A stretch of 64,000 nucleotides of DNA from Tenebrio molitor (taxonomy: Eukaryota; Arthropoda; Insecta; Coleoptera; Tenebrionidae): NCBI RefSeq assembly GCF_963966145.1, contig NC_091054.1, positions 8,804,001 to 8,868,000 on the forward strand. The letters run 5' to 3'. This document shows positions 1 to 11,603 of this stretch, in pieces. Under the pieces are notes generated by a model. It was not told where the DNA came from, searched no databases, and saw nothing but the letters and a program-made list of their open reading frames with translations. The translations under genes and the position numbers were made by a program. Each line of letters begins with the position of its first letter. The stretch's first letter is position 1.

Positions 1-222
1 ATAAATACAATAAGAACTTCAATCATAATCGGTGCAAATCATTTTGTAATATTAATTTGTGTTCGCGAGAAACAGCTAGACATAAAAAGGGTTTGAAACT
101 CGAATAAGTATCAATTGTCATTGATTGTCAAAATAACAAATACAATAAGAACTTCAATGACAATAATGCAAATCATTTTGTGATATCAATTTGTATTCCC
201 TAGAAATAGCTAGACATTTAAA
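1..222. repeat. Two-copy tandem duplication
   Basis: Two directly repeated blocks of about 85 bp lie at roughly 1-88 and 136-222, with a period of about 135 bp. Both contain AATACAATAAGAACTTCAAT near the start and a conserved AGAAAYAGCTAGACAT near the end, with scattered substitutions. The left edge is cut by the window, so more copies may lie outside. No coding signal is seen. Confidence 0.75.
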
Positions 223-556
223 TTTTGACGATTTGAATAAATTTTTCCTTCTGTAATTTCTGTAATACTATTACAGTTTCCCATAACGCGCGAGGTGGTG
301 ACATCTACCGATATTTTGACTTTTTTCCGGACGCAGAGTTTTGAGCGATTGGCACGACTTGTTATTACGATCAGCGCAGACGACGGAAAAATCATTAAAC
401 TTGAGCGTCACCTGTTCAAATTTATAACCTCAAATTAGGAAAAATGTAAATGAGATTTTTGGCGTAACTCAGTATGTGAGGATAATAAAACGTGTTTCTA
501 AAATTAGGAATAATACCATCGATTTTCCCGTTCGACGCATTCGAGCTGTCACTGTC

Positions 557-1629
557 ATGGACTTGTCCAAATTTAAATTGATCCCCAAACCTAAATTGTC
601 CAACAAAACTAACCAGGAGGTTGAATCTGAACCTTCCACCTCGCAGCAGACGCTTGTTGAAAAGAGACAAGTTAAGCGGGAGCATATAAGAATTGAATAT
701 GATGGCGAGGGGCCAAGTGCTAAAAATGTGAAGAAGAACTGGGTTCCTGATGAGTGGGAGCAAGTTTTAAGGAATATAAAAGAGATGCGGAAGAATTTCG
801 ATGCTCCTGTTGACACAATGGGGTGCGATCACTGTCAAGATGAGACAGCTAGTCCTGAAGTAAGACAAGTGGGTCGAGTCAGACTGAATTTTGACCATAT
901 TTTAGGTCTTCAGGTATCAAGCATTGCTGTCACTGATGTTGAGTAGCCAAACTAAAGATCAAGTGACATATAATGCAATGCAGAAACTTCAGCAACATGG
1001 CTGTATTATTGAGAATATTTTAGCCACCACGGATGAAAAACTAGGTGAACTTATCTATCCAGTAGGGTTTTGGAAGGTAATATTAAATAAAAACAGTTGA
1101 ATAATGACTTCAGTTTAATGTTTCTCAAGTTTATGATTTCTTACAAATTTGTGACATTCTTGTTTGATAAGTTTGTACCCTGTTGATAAGCAAAGCCTTG
1201 ACAAGCTTTTTTCTACAGAGTAAAGTCAAGTACATAAAAAAAACAACAGAAATTCTTAAAAAGGAGTATAATGGAGATATTCCAAAAACAGTAGAAGATC
1301 TGTGTAAACTACCTGGGGTAGGACCCAAAATGTCTCATTTGTGTATGAAAACTGCATGGAATGAAGTCACCGGAATTGGAGTGGACACTCATGTACACCG
1401 CATTTGCAACAGACTAGGTTGGGTCAGTTCCAAAACCCCTGAAGAAACGAGAAAAAGTTTGGAAGAGTGGTTACCAAAACAACATTGGGTTGAAATTGGA
1501 TTGCTGTTAGTGGGATTTGGACAACAGGTTTGCCAACCTGTCAGGCCTCAATGTTCCAATTGTTTGAATAATTCACTGTGCCCCTACGTCTCGAGCCATC
1601 CCAAAAAAGAAGTAAAAACAAAAAAGTAA
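557..1629 (+). CDS. NTH1: Endonuclease III-like DNA glycosylase/AP lyase
   Basis: Bifunctional base-excision repair enzyme of the Nth family, which removes oxidised pyrimidines and cleaves the abasic site; animal NTH1 acts in nucleus and mitochondria. I place three exons at 557-859, 906-1076 and 1219-1629, giving 294 aa (human NTHL1 is about 312). The introns are 46 and 142 bp; the first has donor GTAAGA. Visible motifs are LSSQTKDQV in exon 2, the helix-hairpin-helix LPGVGPK with catalytic Lys195, VDTHVHR with catalytic Asp214, and the C-terminal 4Fe-4S cysteines C263-X6-C270-X2-C273-X5-C279 with canonical spacing. All key residues are intact. The start is the first in-frame ATG (557); the next gene starts about 350 bp after the stop on the same strand. 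Confidence 0.93.
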
Positions 1630-1979
1630 TTTCTTTTTTCGGGAATCTTACATATTTACACGTCAAGTCCACTTTTTTGATATTTGTAGACGTAATTTTA
1701 GATATCGATTACTTTTTATGTACATTTTTTATGCTTTAAAATACACCTTTATTATTATTCAGGATGACCGTTTTTGTACAAAATAAGTACACAAACAAAT
1801 ACTATAACTATTTATTTCCAAATAAATATCACGATTACGATTAAAAGTGACAAATGTCAAAAGGTTATGTTTAGTATGTGTTTATATTTTAAAATTCAAA
1901 TTTGTTTCGTTAAAGAACATTAGCGTAAACACGAAAACGACTGAAATTAATTGAATATTAACAATTTCAGTGAAACAGT

Positions 1980-3146
1980 ATGAGTACAATTAATCATAAG
2001 CCAAAACTTAAGATTTGTAGGTTATGTCTTGCAAAAACTCCAACATATTTTTCATTAATTGACAACTGTGATGTCTCAAAGATGTTGATCGCTCTCACCT
2101 CAATAAGAGTAATACATTTATGCAAATTGTGAACCTGAGTTGTAATCGTGATTGTAGATAAGTCCAAATGACGATATTTCCACTGTGATGTGTTTAAAAT
2201 GCCGTTTGAACCTAAACTTGGCTTACAGTATCCAGCAGAGCATGATCAAAGCTGAGAAACGTTTCAAAGAGCAGCTCTCGTCCGCTGTGATAAAACAAGA
2301 ATCTGATCCTCTGGAAGAACAAATTATGAATCCTCAGGGAGACCGAGAAATTGTAGTGCTCTTGGGTGAAGAAGTGATAAAAACGGAAATCCAAGAGGAC
2401 ATGTCCAAACCGGAAATCGAACCCCTCGAGTTCGACGCGTACTCTTGTGAAACCTGCTCGAGATCTTTCCCCTCGCGACACTTGCTCATGCGCCACAGGT
2501 ACAACCATGTCAGACGAAAGTGCCCCATTTGCGCCAAAGAAATCACCGCCTCGAACCTGAAAACTCACGTCGACGCCCACACCAGCACCCCTCAGATCTG
2601 CGAACTGTGCGGGGCCACGCTAAAAACCAAAGACAATCTGCGCCAACACATCTTTTATTCGCACAACGACTCCCGCCACAAGTGCGACTTCTGCGACAAA
2701 GTTTTTAAAAAAAAGTGCAACCGCGACTCGCACCAGAAGAAGGAGCACTTGGGTAATGAGAACGGCGCAAAAAATTCTCAAGTAACGGAGTTTTTGCAGG
2801 TGAAGCGACGTGCGTCTGCGACACTTGCGGCAAAAAATTTTATTCAGTCAGAAACTTAAACACCCACATCAAGATGACGCACCTCAAGTTGAGGCCTTAC
2901 GTTTGCGAATTCTGCAACAGCAAATTTTCGAGCAGCCACGCTATGAAGACGCACAGGAGGCAACACACCAACGAGACGCCGTACAGGTGTGAAGTGTGCG
3001 GGGAGGGCTTCAGGCAAAGGGTATCGTTGAAGTCACACCAAAAATCCAAACATAATATTGTCGAGAAGAAAACATGCAAGTGTACGGTTTGTGGAAAGGG
3101 GTTTGCCTCAAAAGTGGCGCTGTACACGCATCAGAGGCTCCACTGA
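1980..3146 (+). CDS. ZAD-type C2H2 zinc-finger protein
   Basis: Probable nuclear DNA-binding regulator of the arthropod ZAD family; its target cannot be read from sequence. Exons at 1980-2108, 2158-2752 and 2800-3146 (introns 49 and 47 bp) give 356 aa. The N-terminal zinc-finger-associated domain has Cys13, Cys16, Cys55 and Cys58, a dimerisation module in this family. After an acidic linker, about eight C2H2 fingers run from about residue 138 to the C-terminus, starting at YSCETC and ending at THQRLH, with the last His at the very end. The second intron falls just before a finger whose frame is only restored by splicing. An AATAAA lies about 6 bp after the stop. It is tail-to-tail with the PLCXD-type gene that ends at 3337. 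Confidence 0.9.
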
Positions 3147-3336
3147 TCCTAAATAAAAGAATTTTAACGTCTTGCAGTGTTTAGTCTGCGGTTCGCATTA
3201 CACAACACTTTCTTATTTATATCTATTGCACAACATTCGATTCGAATACTGTTTACTATGAGAAAAAATGATCACTTTTTTTACAATACCCAAGGCGTGC
3301 CCCCCTTACATAGTTTAAATCAGTGGAATGTAATTT

Positions 3337-4455
3337 TCAATCAGCAACCGGAAACTGCTCATCCGTCGTTTCTAACAACTTCAAATTCAAGTTTACAACT
3401 TCCTTGCAGAATTGATAAGCTTGATAGTCCACAAAGTCGCAAATAACGATGTTGATACCGCCTTTTCCGGGACTTTGTCGTTTCAGCCAGTTTTGTTTTT
3501 CAGGGGCGAGTGGCAAGGCACATCTGTTCTTCAGCGAACCTTAAAGAAAATTCTGAATGAGCCTCCAAGCTCCAAATTGACACACTTACTAAACAAATTT
3601 GTGAACGCGTACCACACTGTTGGGGTTAAAACGCATTGGGAAACAAATCCCACAGAAAAATTTCTGTGTGTCAATCCTCGAGAGAGAAAATTCAGTAGAT
3701 AAGAGATTGAAGTGGTGTTGGGCCAAGGTGTCGGAAAACAAGCGGATGGCCACAAAAACTGTCTGGACATTTGCTTGTTTCGATAAATTAGAATAACTTG
3801 TGATTTACATTTTTTCGTGATATGATCCAGAGTTAAATGAGTCATCGACTCGCTACACGGTAGTAATTTGGGTCCAAATGTGGCGACAATGAATGCGATA
3901 AAACGTTCGTGGTCTTTTGCAGACAAGTCGTAGAAATGTTGACAATCCAATATCACAATCTTCAAAAAAGTGAGGTTATGTACGTTTTGTTGCTCTTACA
4001 AATTATTCTACCTCTTCGGGATGCGCGTCTAGAAAACATTTTATATGTTCGAATACGCGATCCACACATTCTGCGTACAGTTTATGTACGAAATAAAATT
4101 GTGACGTCGTTTTTTTGGTGGCTATCCTCAAGTCAAAATATCTGATGCCATTTTGGAGTTGCGTCTTTATATCCACCGCTTGTGTTTTGGACCACCTGCA
4201 TACAACAGGTCCCAATATAGGTTTGAGAAATTTTAAGAACCGGATTATGGGATCTGCGTCCGGTGCTACGTCCGATTTTTTAGTTAGAACGTGCGTCGTG
4301 CTGTCATGGGAGCCTGCAAACGTGAAACAGTTTTTTTAAATGTTCCTATAGATGCGAATTCAACCTGGAATTGCTAACTGGATTATCGGCGTTGACCTGA
4401 GCCGCGGAGGAAGTCTTGTCATCCAGAACTCCAAGTCTTGGGCGAGACTGGCCAT
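3337..4455 (-). CDS. PI-PLC X-domain protein, paralogue 1
   Basis: Member of the PLCXD family (phosphatidylinositol-specific phospholipase C X domain without the Y, PH or C2 parts of classical PLCs). Minus-strand exons are 4365-4455, 4012-4313, 3590-3959 and 3337-3539, giving 321 aa. The introns are 51, 52 and 50 bp in phases 1, 0 and 1. The two active-site histidines of the fold are visible as GSHDS (His33) and FVHKLY (His107), with RYFDLRI between them and VILDCQHFY, WPS and PGKGGINIVICDFV further on. It is the first of three same-strand paralogues sharing all splice sites. The substrate is not certain: PLCXD proteins are often weak or untested lipases. The start is the ATG before WMTRLP, matching both paralogues. 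Confidence 0.88.
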
Positions 4456-4843
4456 TCTGTGAAGAAGACAGTTGGAGTCGCTCAAGCGTGAACCCAACAC
4501 GGATGAATCAGGTTAGATAATTGTTAAAAAAAGCGTTCATTTTATGTATAAGATTACTGTTTTCGTACCGAATAAAACATAAAAGTCACTGATAAGCACA
4601 ATCACTAGTAAGAATGGTGTGACGTTGGTTGCATATCATATATTTTGAATATTAGACAATATCAAAATGCATAGATATCGCAAGATGTAGTGTAGTAGAC
4701 ACTTCACCTGGAAATAATATAGACAAATATATCACACTGGTATGCTAATACTGATAACATCAACGCATTTAAAATATCACATAAACCTTATCTAACACAT
4801 TAAAATTATGTAATCGCGTTATACAAAGTACACGTTCGTCGTC
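4456..4843. other. Spacer between PLCXD paralogues 1 and 2
   Basis: About 390 bp of AT-rich sequence that must hold the promoter of paralogue 1 and the 3-prime end of paralogue 2. I see no open frame, RNA gene or inverted repeat of note. Confidence 0.5.
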
Positions 4844-5930
4844 CTAGCTTGGCCGTTCCAATAATTTTAAATTTAAATTTATAACCTCCTTGCAAAACTG
4901 GTAGTTTTTATATTCGACGAAATCGGAAATGACGATGTTGATACCACCCACTCCAGGACTTTGACGTTTCAACCAGTTGTACTTTTCTTGTTCCAAGGGC
5001 AACACGCATCGATCCTTCAAAGAACCTTAAAAGAAAGGAAAAAACATCGGAAAATCCCACATCGTTGTACTCACTAAACAAAAATCTGCACGCAAACCAC
5101 AGTGTTGGAGTCAGCACGCATTGAGTGACGAACCCCCACGACAAATCTCTCTGTTTCAGTCCGCGAGTAATAAAGCTTATCAGATCAGGAATCGAGACTG
5201 TATTCGGCCAGGGGGTTGGAAAACTATGAGACGGCCACAGAAACCACTTAAAGACGTTGCTGCTGCGATAGATCAAAATAACTTGAGAGTTGCACGTTTC
5301 CGTTATGTAATTTAACGTTAAATGTTTCATATCGGAGGTGAACGGTAACAGTTTGCCCCTGAACGCCGAGTCGAGAAGCTCTATAAAGCGGTGGTGGTCC
5401 TTTAAGGCCATCTTGTAGAAATGTTGGCAATCTAGGATGACAACCTGAGGGAAAGTGAGGTTATGTGCTAGATGCAACAGGTGCATACCTCTCTGGGATG
5501 GTCGTTTAAAAAGGTTCGTACTGCAGTGAAAGCGTCGTTTACGGGTTCTGCGTACATATTATGCACGAAATAAAACATGGGATCTCCTTCTCTGGTGGCG
5601 ATCCTTAGATCAAAATATCTGACCCCATTGGCGAGTTGCGTTCTTACATCCGCAGCCTGGGTTTTCGACCAGTTGCATATGAAGGGGCCCAACACGGGTT
5701 GCAAGAATTTCAAATTCTGGATCGTCGGTTTGGCGTCCGGTGCGATTTCCGAACTGCCGGTGAGGCCATATGTGGTACTGTCATGGGATCCTACAAACAC
5801 ACACCTGTTTTTTCTACCATTTTACCAAAAGAATCCAACCTGGAATCGCCAGTTGGTTTATCGGTATAGACTTGAGCCTCTGGGGGAGAACTGACATCCA
5901 GTGCTCCAGATTTTGGGCAAGGTTGATCAT
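4844..5930 (-). CDS. PI-PLC X-domain protein, paralogue 2
   Basis: Second tandem PLCXD-type gene. Minus-strand exons are 5840-5930, 5489-5790, 5075-5444 and 4844-5025, giving 314 aa. Exons 1 to 3 have exactly the same lengths as in paralogue 1 (91, 302 and 370 bp) and the same intron phases, so the pair arose by duplication. GSHDS carries His33 and FVHNMY carries His107; RYFDLRI, VVILDCQHFY and PGVGGINIVISDFV are present. The C-terminus is seven residues shorter than in paralogue 1. No disabling change is visible, so I call it intact. The reaction is inferred from family membership only. Confidence 0.88.
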
Positions 5931-6135
5931 GTTGAGGCGCTTAATCGAATCACACGTCCGACAACCCAACACGAATTAATGAAAGCAGATAAGATTAAAA
6001 GGATTTATTGCATGTTTTTGTTTAGTTTTTACGTTAGTTGGAGGTCGTCGTAAAATTTCCAAATCACAACTTTATTGGGCTTGGTGTGCAGTGTTGGTTG
6101 CCTAACCACAACTTTCACACAGTACAACATTTTTA

Positions 6136-8236
6136 TCAAGACACAAATTCAATCGTCAATCTTTCAGTCTCATCTGGTGTCACATCGACTGCATAATCGT
6201 GATCAATCTTCACAACTTCAGCATGGTCGCCAGCACGCTCGATCGTGACTTTGTCGCCATTTCTCCAGAACTCCACCAAAGCCGCCAACAACTCCATCCG
6301 TTCTTCAAAGTCACGCTCGGGGACGTCGCCACACAACTCCGCCAAAGACAAACACACGGCCTGCGCTTCTGCGATTTTCTCCTCACAACTCTTCTCGCTC
6401 GTTTCTTCCGCATCCAACATCGGTGCTTCCACCTCGATTGCCGTTTGCGCAAGAGTCCTGGCCCATCGCTGCGCAAACAAAACTTCGTCAAACAGGTCGA
6501 GATTGAGAGATCGTCGATGAGCGAGCAAGTGTCCACACGGCAGCTTCACCACCGTGAAAAAATCACAAGTGCAGCTGGTCTCGGACACGACTAACGTCTC
6601 ATCTTTCGCACTTTCCGAAATGTACTTTTCACACTCGTCTAGAAGAGATTTGACTTTGTCGAAAGCGTAGGGAGTCAGATGTTGCTGATACGCTTTGTCC
6701 GCAGCGTTCAGGTCGTCCCCGCCGGCCACTTTCGTGATCATCCTGCTCAACTCGTACTTCACGTCGTTTCTTTTTATGTACAACAGCAGGAAGAGTTTGT
6801 CGACGAAGCGACTGAAAGTCTTGCAAGACCCGATCGTCGTTTTCAACTTCGAATTGGGACTGTCCAGTTTGGAATTGATGAAGTCTCGGATGTTGGCTCC
6901 AAGTCCTTTGACCCACTCGGCCCTCAAGTCGTGCCAGTTCTTGTAAAAATAATGCGCGGCCACGTAGGGGACGGTGTCGTCCATGTCTTCTAGGATCCTG
7001 GAGTATTCTTCGTCCGACTCTGCTTCAGTTAGTTTGGCGAAAAAGTCGAAAAACTGTTCCGATTCTGTCTGCGTTATGTTCAGTTTCGTCGCTGTGACTT
7101 CTTTTCGGAAAGTTTGAAAGGCGTGGGACAGACAAATTAGTCTTTTCGCCGCGGGAAAGTGTCGCGCTGCTATTTTGTACTCGCTGGACAGTCTGTCCGT
7201 TACCACAATACTTGTCTTCTCCCATTCTGGATTCCTTTCCTTAAATCTGCAAGTTCCGTTTGATACAAGAAAACCTTTGGGAGTTACGAGACCAACCTTT
7301 CGACCATCCACTCGACGGACGCTTTATTTTCGACAGTCAAGACCGCCGCACCAATTACGTCACTTGTACCAACAGAATTTTCGATACAAATAACGTAGAT
7401 GCAACAACCAATATTTTGTAATTTGTAAGTACCATCCAAGAGTAGTACTTCCGGAAACAACTCAAACCATTTTCGCATTTGTTGGTCCTGGAAGAAAAAC
7501 CCTTGCACCCTGTCTTGGTCTCCAGTTTGCAGGTCCACCACACAATGATACTTTTCCACAAGGACGTTCGCAACCTTTTTCAGATTGTTTGATCGGGAAA
7601 ACGATGTCATCTTAACAACATCTTCCAAAAGGACATTTTTTGGCAGTTTCGTATTCGCCTCACTCTTGACCAAACTCCTTTTACCGACTTTGCCTCGATC
7701 TTTAGTCCTTCTTTGCTTGGGAAACTGTTTGTACACTTCTCTAAAATTCACCAGATTGTTAAAAACTGCAAAACTGTCTCTACCCCTACTTACGTCGAGG
7801 GTATGTCATGATTGTGCTCCTCCACTAACTTATTTATGACCAATCGATTCCGTTCTTTGGTCAAACCCACAATAATTTCCGCTTTGCAGTCTTGTTTCCA
7901 CGTCCTGCACCCAAACAAAAGTCAATTCTTAATTTCACAAAAACCTAATACGCACCCTCGACTTCTCCGTTTCTCATGTCCGAATTTGTTTTTGGGTCTG
8001 AAAGCTTGCCCGCCGTGGATGCACGAAAATCTTAAACTATAATACTCCAGTTCGGGGTATTTTTTTGCTATTTGGTACACGCGCGGAGCTGAGTGCTCGG
8101 CGGTTTCGATCCTCTTTACGTCGCGCTTCCAAAACTGGACGCGTTTGGCCTTTTCGTATCGGTCCAAAGCTTCGCGGAGCTCTTCGTAAGAACCAAAAGT
8201 GTCGTTTAGACGCAACAGGCAGTCAGATTTTTCCAT
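6136..8236 (-). CDS. ZSWIM3-like protein (FAR1-like + MULE transposase-derived + SWIM)
   Basis: Probable host gene derived from a Mutator-like transposase, resembling vertebrate ZSWIM1/ZSWIM3; its function is unknown. Minus-strand exons are 7956-8236, 7794-7904, 7297-7740 and 6136-7246, giving 648 aa with introns of 51, 53 and 50 bp. Residues 1-130 resemble a FAR1-type N-terminus (FGSYEELREALDRYEK, then WKQDCKAEI and EEHNHDIP). A DDE-type core follows with LLLDGTYK (Asp233) and VTDRLSSEY (Asp296) and FPAAKRLICLSHAF. The SWIM zinc motif is C504-X-C506-X9-C516-X-H518. An AATAAA lies about 130 bp after the stop. Introns, an unbroken frame and no terminal repeats argue for a domesticated gene rather than a live element. 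The last intron has a weak donor (GTTGGT) and contains no stop, so its retention cannot be excluded. Confidence 0.82.
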
Positions 8237-8612
8237 ATTCTACCAACAAGATGAAAAATTAAAAAATGTTGCCGTGGCAAGATTCCGAGCGGCGCAAAAT
8301 CACTCGATAACAAAATGAAAACAATTAATTTAGAAACAGAGAGTTTTGATTGTTATTTCATGCCATGTAACGAAAATTTTTCAATGACACAATAACTTTT
8401 TTTATTTTTTTACTTACTAATACGGCACCGCGTCAGTCTTGTGGATTAACTTTTTCTTTGCTGTTGCAGTTTCATTTTCTGTAAAAAATTAAAGAATGAT
8501 CACAATTACACTTGAAGATGTGTACATTTAACAGTCGGGACTTTTAGTAAAACGGGCTTGAAGGGAAAATGGGGTTTTAAACACCTGGATGATTGGGCGG
8601 AATTTTATTTTC

Positions 8613-8702
8613 TTATTGCGTTCCTGACGCCGTTCTTCTTCGAAAGAATAGAATCAGGGCAAGGACAAAGGCCAAGGCACACAAGCAAAAAAGTACACTC
8701 AT
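8613..8702 (-). CDS. Candidate 29-residue single-pass membrane microprotein
   Basis: A short ATG frame encodes 29 aa: a hydrophobic segment (residues 3-20, rich in Leu, Ala and Phe) followed by RRRTASGTQ and a stop. An AATAAA motif begins only a few bases after the stop. Upstream (8755-8785) is a small CpG-rich patch between ZSWIM3-like and PLCXD genes that could be a promoter. I do not recognise the peptide. The same interval on the minus strand also contains an exon-like stretch (8420-8477) preceded by TTTTTTACAG and followed by a stop and A-rich signal, so the peptide may be part of a spliced transcript I cannot resolve. Confidence 0.3.
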   Translation of the reverse strand: MSVLFCLCALAFVLALILFFRRRTASGTQ

Positions 8703-9329
8703 GGAAATTTAGAAAATAGAAAACATCTGGTAAATGTCAAACGTAAACGTCAAATTTGAAGATGGGCGCGCGAAGGCGCCAACTTTAAAATTGATTTCTT
8801 TGTGAAGGATTCTATAAAACACGATGAGATAATAATTATTTTCAAATAAAGGTTTTAATTAGTATTCTTTCGTATTAGAACAAATAAAATAAATACTTCA
8901 CTTCAATAGTTTTATTGTTTGAAACAGTTTTATATCAACATTTACCTGTATGTATTCAACAAAACACCTAAATCACAGTTTTGGTTATAATTCACATTAA
9001 GGCATAATATGTTGAATATTAATATCACGAAAGTCCGGAGATTAATAGGCAAGATCGATATGGAATATAAATAAAATACTGAATAAAAAATAATTACATA
9101 ATTATCACAATGTGGCTGGAGATTGTATTTTTAAATGCAACCATTTACTAAATGCTATGATTGTCGCTCATTTGTTTAATAAATGATGAGAAACAACCGT
9201 TCTTAATGTTTCAAGTTATGTATTACAGCTGTCTCATCTATTCTATTTTAAATGCAAAATCTGGAATAGGTACGTAGTTTGTTATTTTAGAGCAAGAATC
9301 GGCATCAACAACAAGAATACTGATCGATT
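8703..9329. other. AT-rich intergenic spacer
   Basis: About 630 bp of low-complexity, A/T-rich sequence containing several AATAAA-type words on both strands, some of which may serve paralogue 3 of the PLCXD genes (minus strand). No gene or well-formed repeat is seen. Confidence 0.4.
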
Positions 9330-10738
9330 TTAATAACTTCTATCGACTGGGGTCACAGCTGACCCAACCTCGTTAGAGCAAGCGCCATCTAGTAATTTGC
9401 GGTTTAACCCGATCACCGCCTTCGAGAATGCACCATCGTCGTAATCCACGAAATCAGAAATGACAATGTTGACTCCACCAGGTCCAGGTCGTTGATTCTT
9501 CAACCATTTATACTTTTCCTTTTCCAAAGGAACCAAACACTGATTTTTCAAGCAACCTGAAAAGTCACCGATCAGATTGTTCGTACCGAAAATCTAGAAT
9601 ACTTACTCAACAAATGTTTGAAAATGAACCACGGGGTGGGTGTCAGCACGCACTGTGAAATAAAACCCACCAGATTGTTCCTGTTTTGCAATTTATCGAC
9701 GAGAAACGCGATCAGCTTTGACACGGAATCTGTATTGGCCCATGGAGTGGGGAAGCACGCCGAGGGCCACAACAAAGGCTGTCCAAATCTTGCGGCGTCG
9801 GATCTGTATATTGCCACGACCTGGTAGTGACACTCGGTGGTCATGTATTGTAACGAAATGTGCTCCATGTGAGGCATGTACGGTAACAATTTGTGGCCGA
9901 AAGTTGACCTTAAGAGGTACATAAGTCGCTCGTGGTCACATTGTTGGAAGGCGTAAAAGTGTTGGCAATCGAGAATGACAACCTACGTGAAAAAACGGGG
10001 TTATGTCATTGCTTGTAAGCAAAAAAAGTGAGCTTCTGACGAATGTTATACCTTTTGTAACACAATTACTAAAGATAAAAATTAAATTGACCGGTAATTG
10101 TGTAAAATGTAAAAAATTAGATAAAAAGCGGCGTATAAATAAAATATCTCAAAAAATGTGAGGTTATGTGAATCAAGTGTCAAGTTTCAAGTTCATTACT
10201 CTGGGAATAACACAAGAAATGCGGCGCAATAATCAGATTATAAAATGTGATTGCATATAATACAATTAAGTAATATGTTGGTAAAAAGAGGTACCTCCTT
10301 TGGGTGCGTGTCTAGGAAAACCTTGACTTCCTCAAGCACTTTGCTCACTTCTGATGAGTACAGACCGTGCACAAAATAAAACTGTGCATCATGTTTCTTT
10401 GTGGCTATTCTCAAATCAAAATATCTTATTCCATTGCAGAGTTGTTCAGTTGGTGTAACTAATTGTGTCTTGGACCATTTGACCATAATTGCAGTCAGAA
10501 ATGGCCCCAAAAATTTCAGCTTTTGAATGACGGGTTCAGCATCTGGGGCGACGCGTGATTTTTCGGAAATATCGTATGTCATACTGTCATGGGAGCCTGG
10601 AATTGTATAAACTAGTTAATTTGCTATGAATTAATAATGCATACCTGGTATTGATAAATAGATAATTGGTGTGGTTCTGAGTTTTTGGGGCAAATTGGTC
10701 ATCCAAAATTCAAGGTTTTTGGTGATGTCCACGTCCAT
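9330..10738 (-). CDS. PI-PLC X-domain protein, paralogue 3
   Basis: Third PLCXD-type gene, separated from the other two by the ZSWIM3-like gene. Minus-strand exons are 10645-10738, 10295-10596, 9607-9982 and 9330-9556, giving 332 aa. The intron positions and phases are those of paralogues 1 and 2, but the second intron has grown to 312 bp. GSHDS carries His34 and FVHGLY carries His108; RYFDLRI, VVILDCQHFY and PGPGGVNIVISDFV are present. Exon 3 is two codons longer and the C-terminus 15 to 18 residues longer than in the sister genes, and sequence divergence is higher, so this looks like the oldest split. Substrate specificity is not inferable. Confidence 0.88.
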
Positions 10739-10984
10739 GATTTGATTTAATGAGACCTCAAATGTATCCATTTGTAAACCTGCCAGATTTACTGCGAATT
10801 AACGCCAAATTATATAGATATGCAAATTTATCGATTTTACCTGACCATTGTTTAGATTTTTATAATTTGGTGATAATAGGACATGCATCATGCAACGGGT
10901 CCCAAACGACCGAATTCCCATTGGTTAGAATGAATGTAACTTTCATGGCTGACGTTTATCCTCTATGGTTTATTCCGATAGTAG

Positions 10985-11245
10985 TTGATCAATTAGAATT
11001 TAAAATACAAATTAAGGGAAAAATGAATAATATTTTTTTGTTCGACACTGTCAGAATTTGAGAATTTTCTCCTGTGTGAACGGATTTTGATGAATTTGAC
11101 AACTTGTCAAAACGAAACGTCAAGCTAATTTTAAAGATTTTCAGCCATTTGGAGCCTTTGGGGGGGCTCGTCGAACAAAAAAACGTTGTATTCAACTCGT
11201 TCTTGTGTAATTTGCGCTTTTTTGGCACTCGTTAAATAAATAACT
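10985..11245. repeat. Dispersed hairpin-bearing repeat, copy 1
   Basis: This stretch recurs in inverted orientation at about 57026-57245. Shared words include GTTCGACACTGTCAGAATTT, TTTTCTCC, TCCGTTCAC (reverse complement) and AAACGAAACGTCAAGC. Both copies end in a segment with a TTTTTTGGC...CGAG pair typical of a palindromic transposon end. No coding capacity is visible. Confidence 0.7.
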
Positions 11246-11603
11246 ATTATTAAATCATAGTGACGTAATTAAAATATACCCAGTTCGTAAATGGGTTTTG
11301 ATTTACGTAAAAAAAAATTGCAAATGCTAGCATTTCACCAGTGGCGGCGTGATAAATTATTTGTGAAGGGGTTCTCATCAGGGAAAAAGAAATGACGTTT
11401 AAAATAGTCTTTATTTACAATCTAAATTGCACAAATTATTACAACCAATAATAATGATGAAACAATTAACCTTAAAACTGTATTACTTAACTATGATTAT
11501 AAATAATGAACAAAAACAGCCAGAACAAAAAGCGAAATACAAAGGTGCTTCAATAACAGTGTCCATGAGGAAGATACAAAACAAAATTCACTTTTTTCGT
11601 CAA

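Noticed and set aside
476..556. Longer NTH1 N-terminus with a basic, mitochondrial-looking leader
   Set aside because: The upstream frame opens at GTG, not ATG. The only nearby ATG (474) is out of frame and followed at once by a stop. The first usable start is 557.
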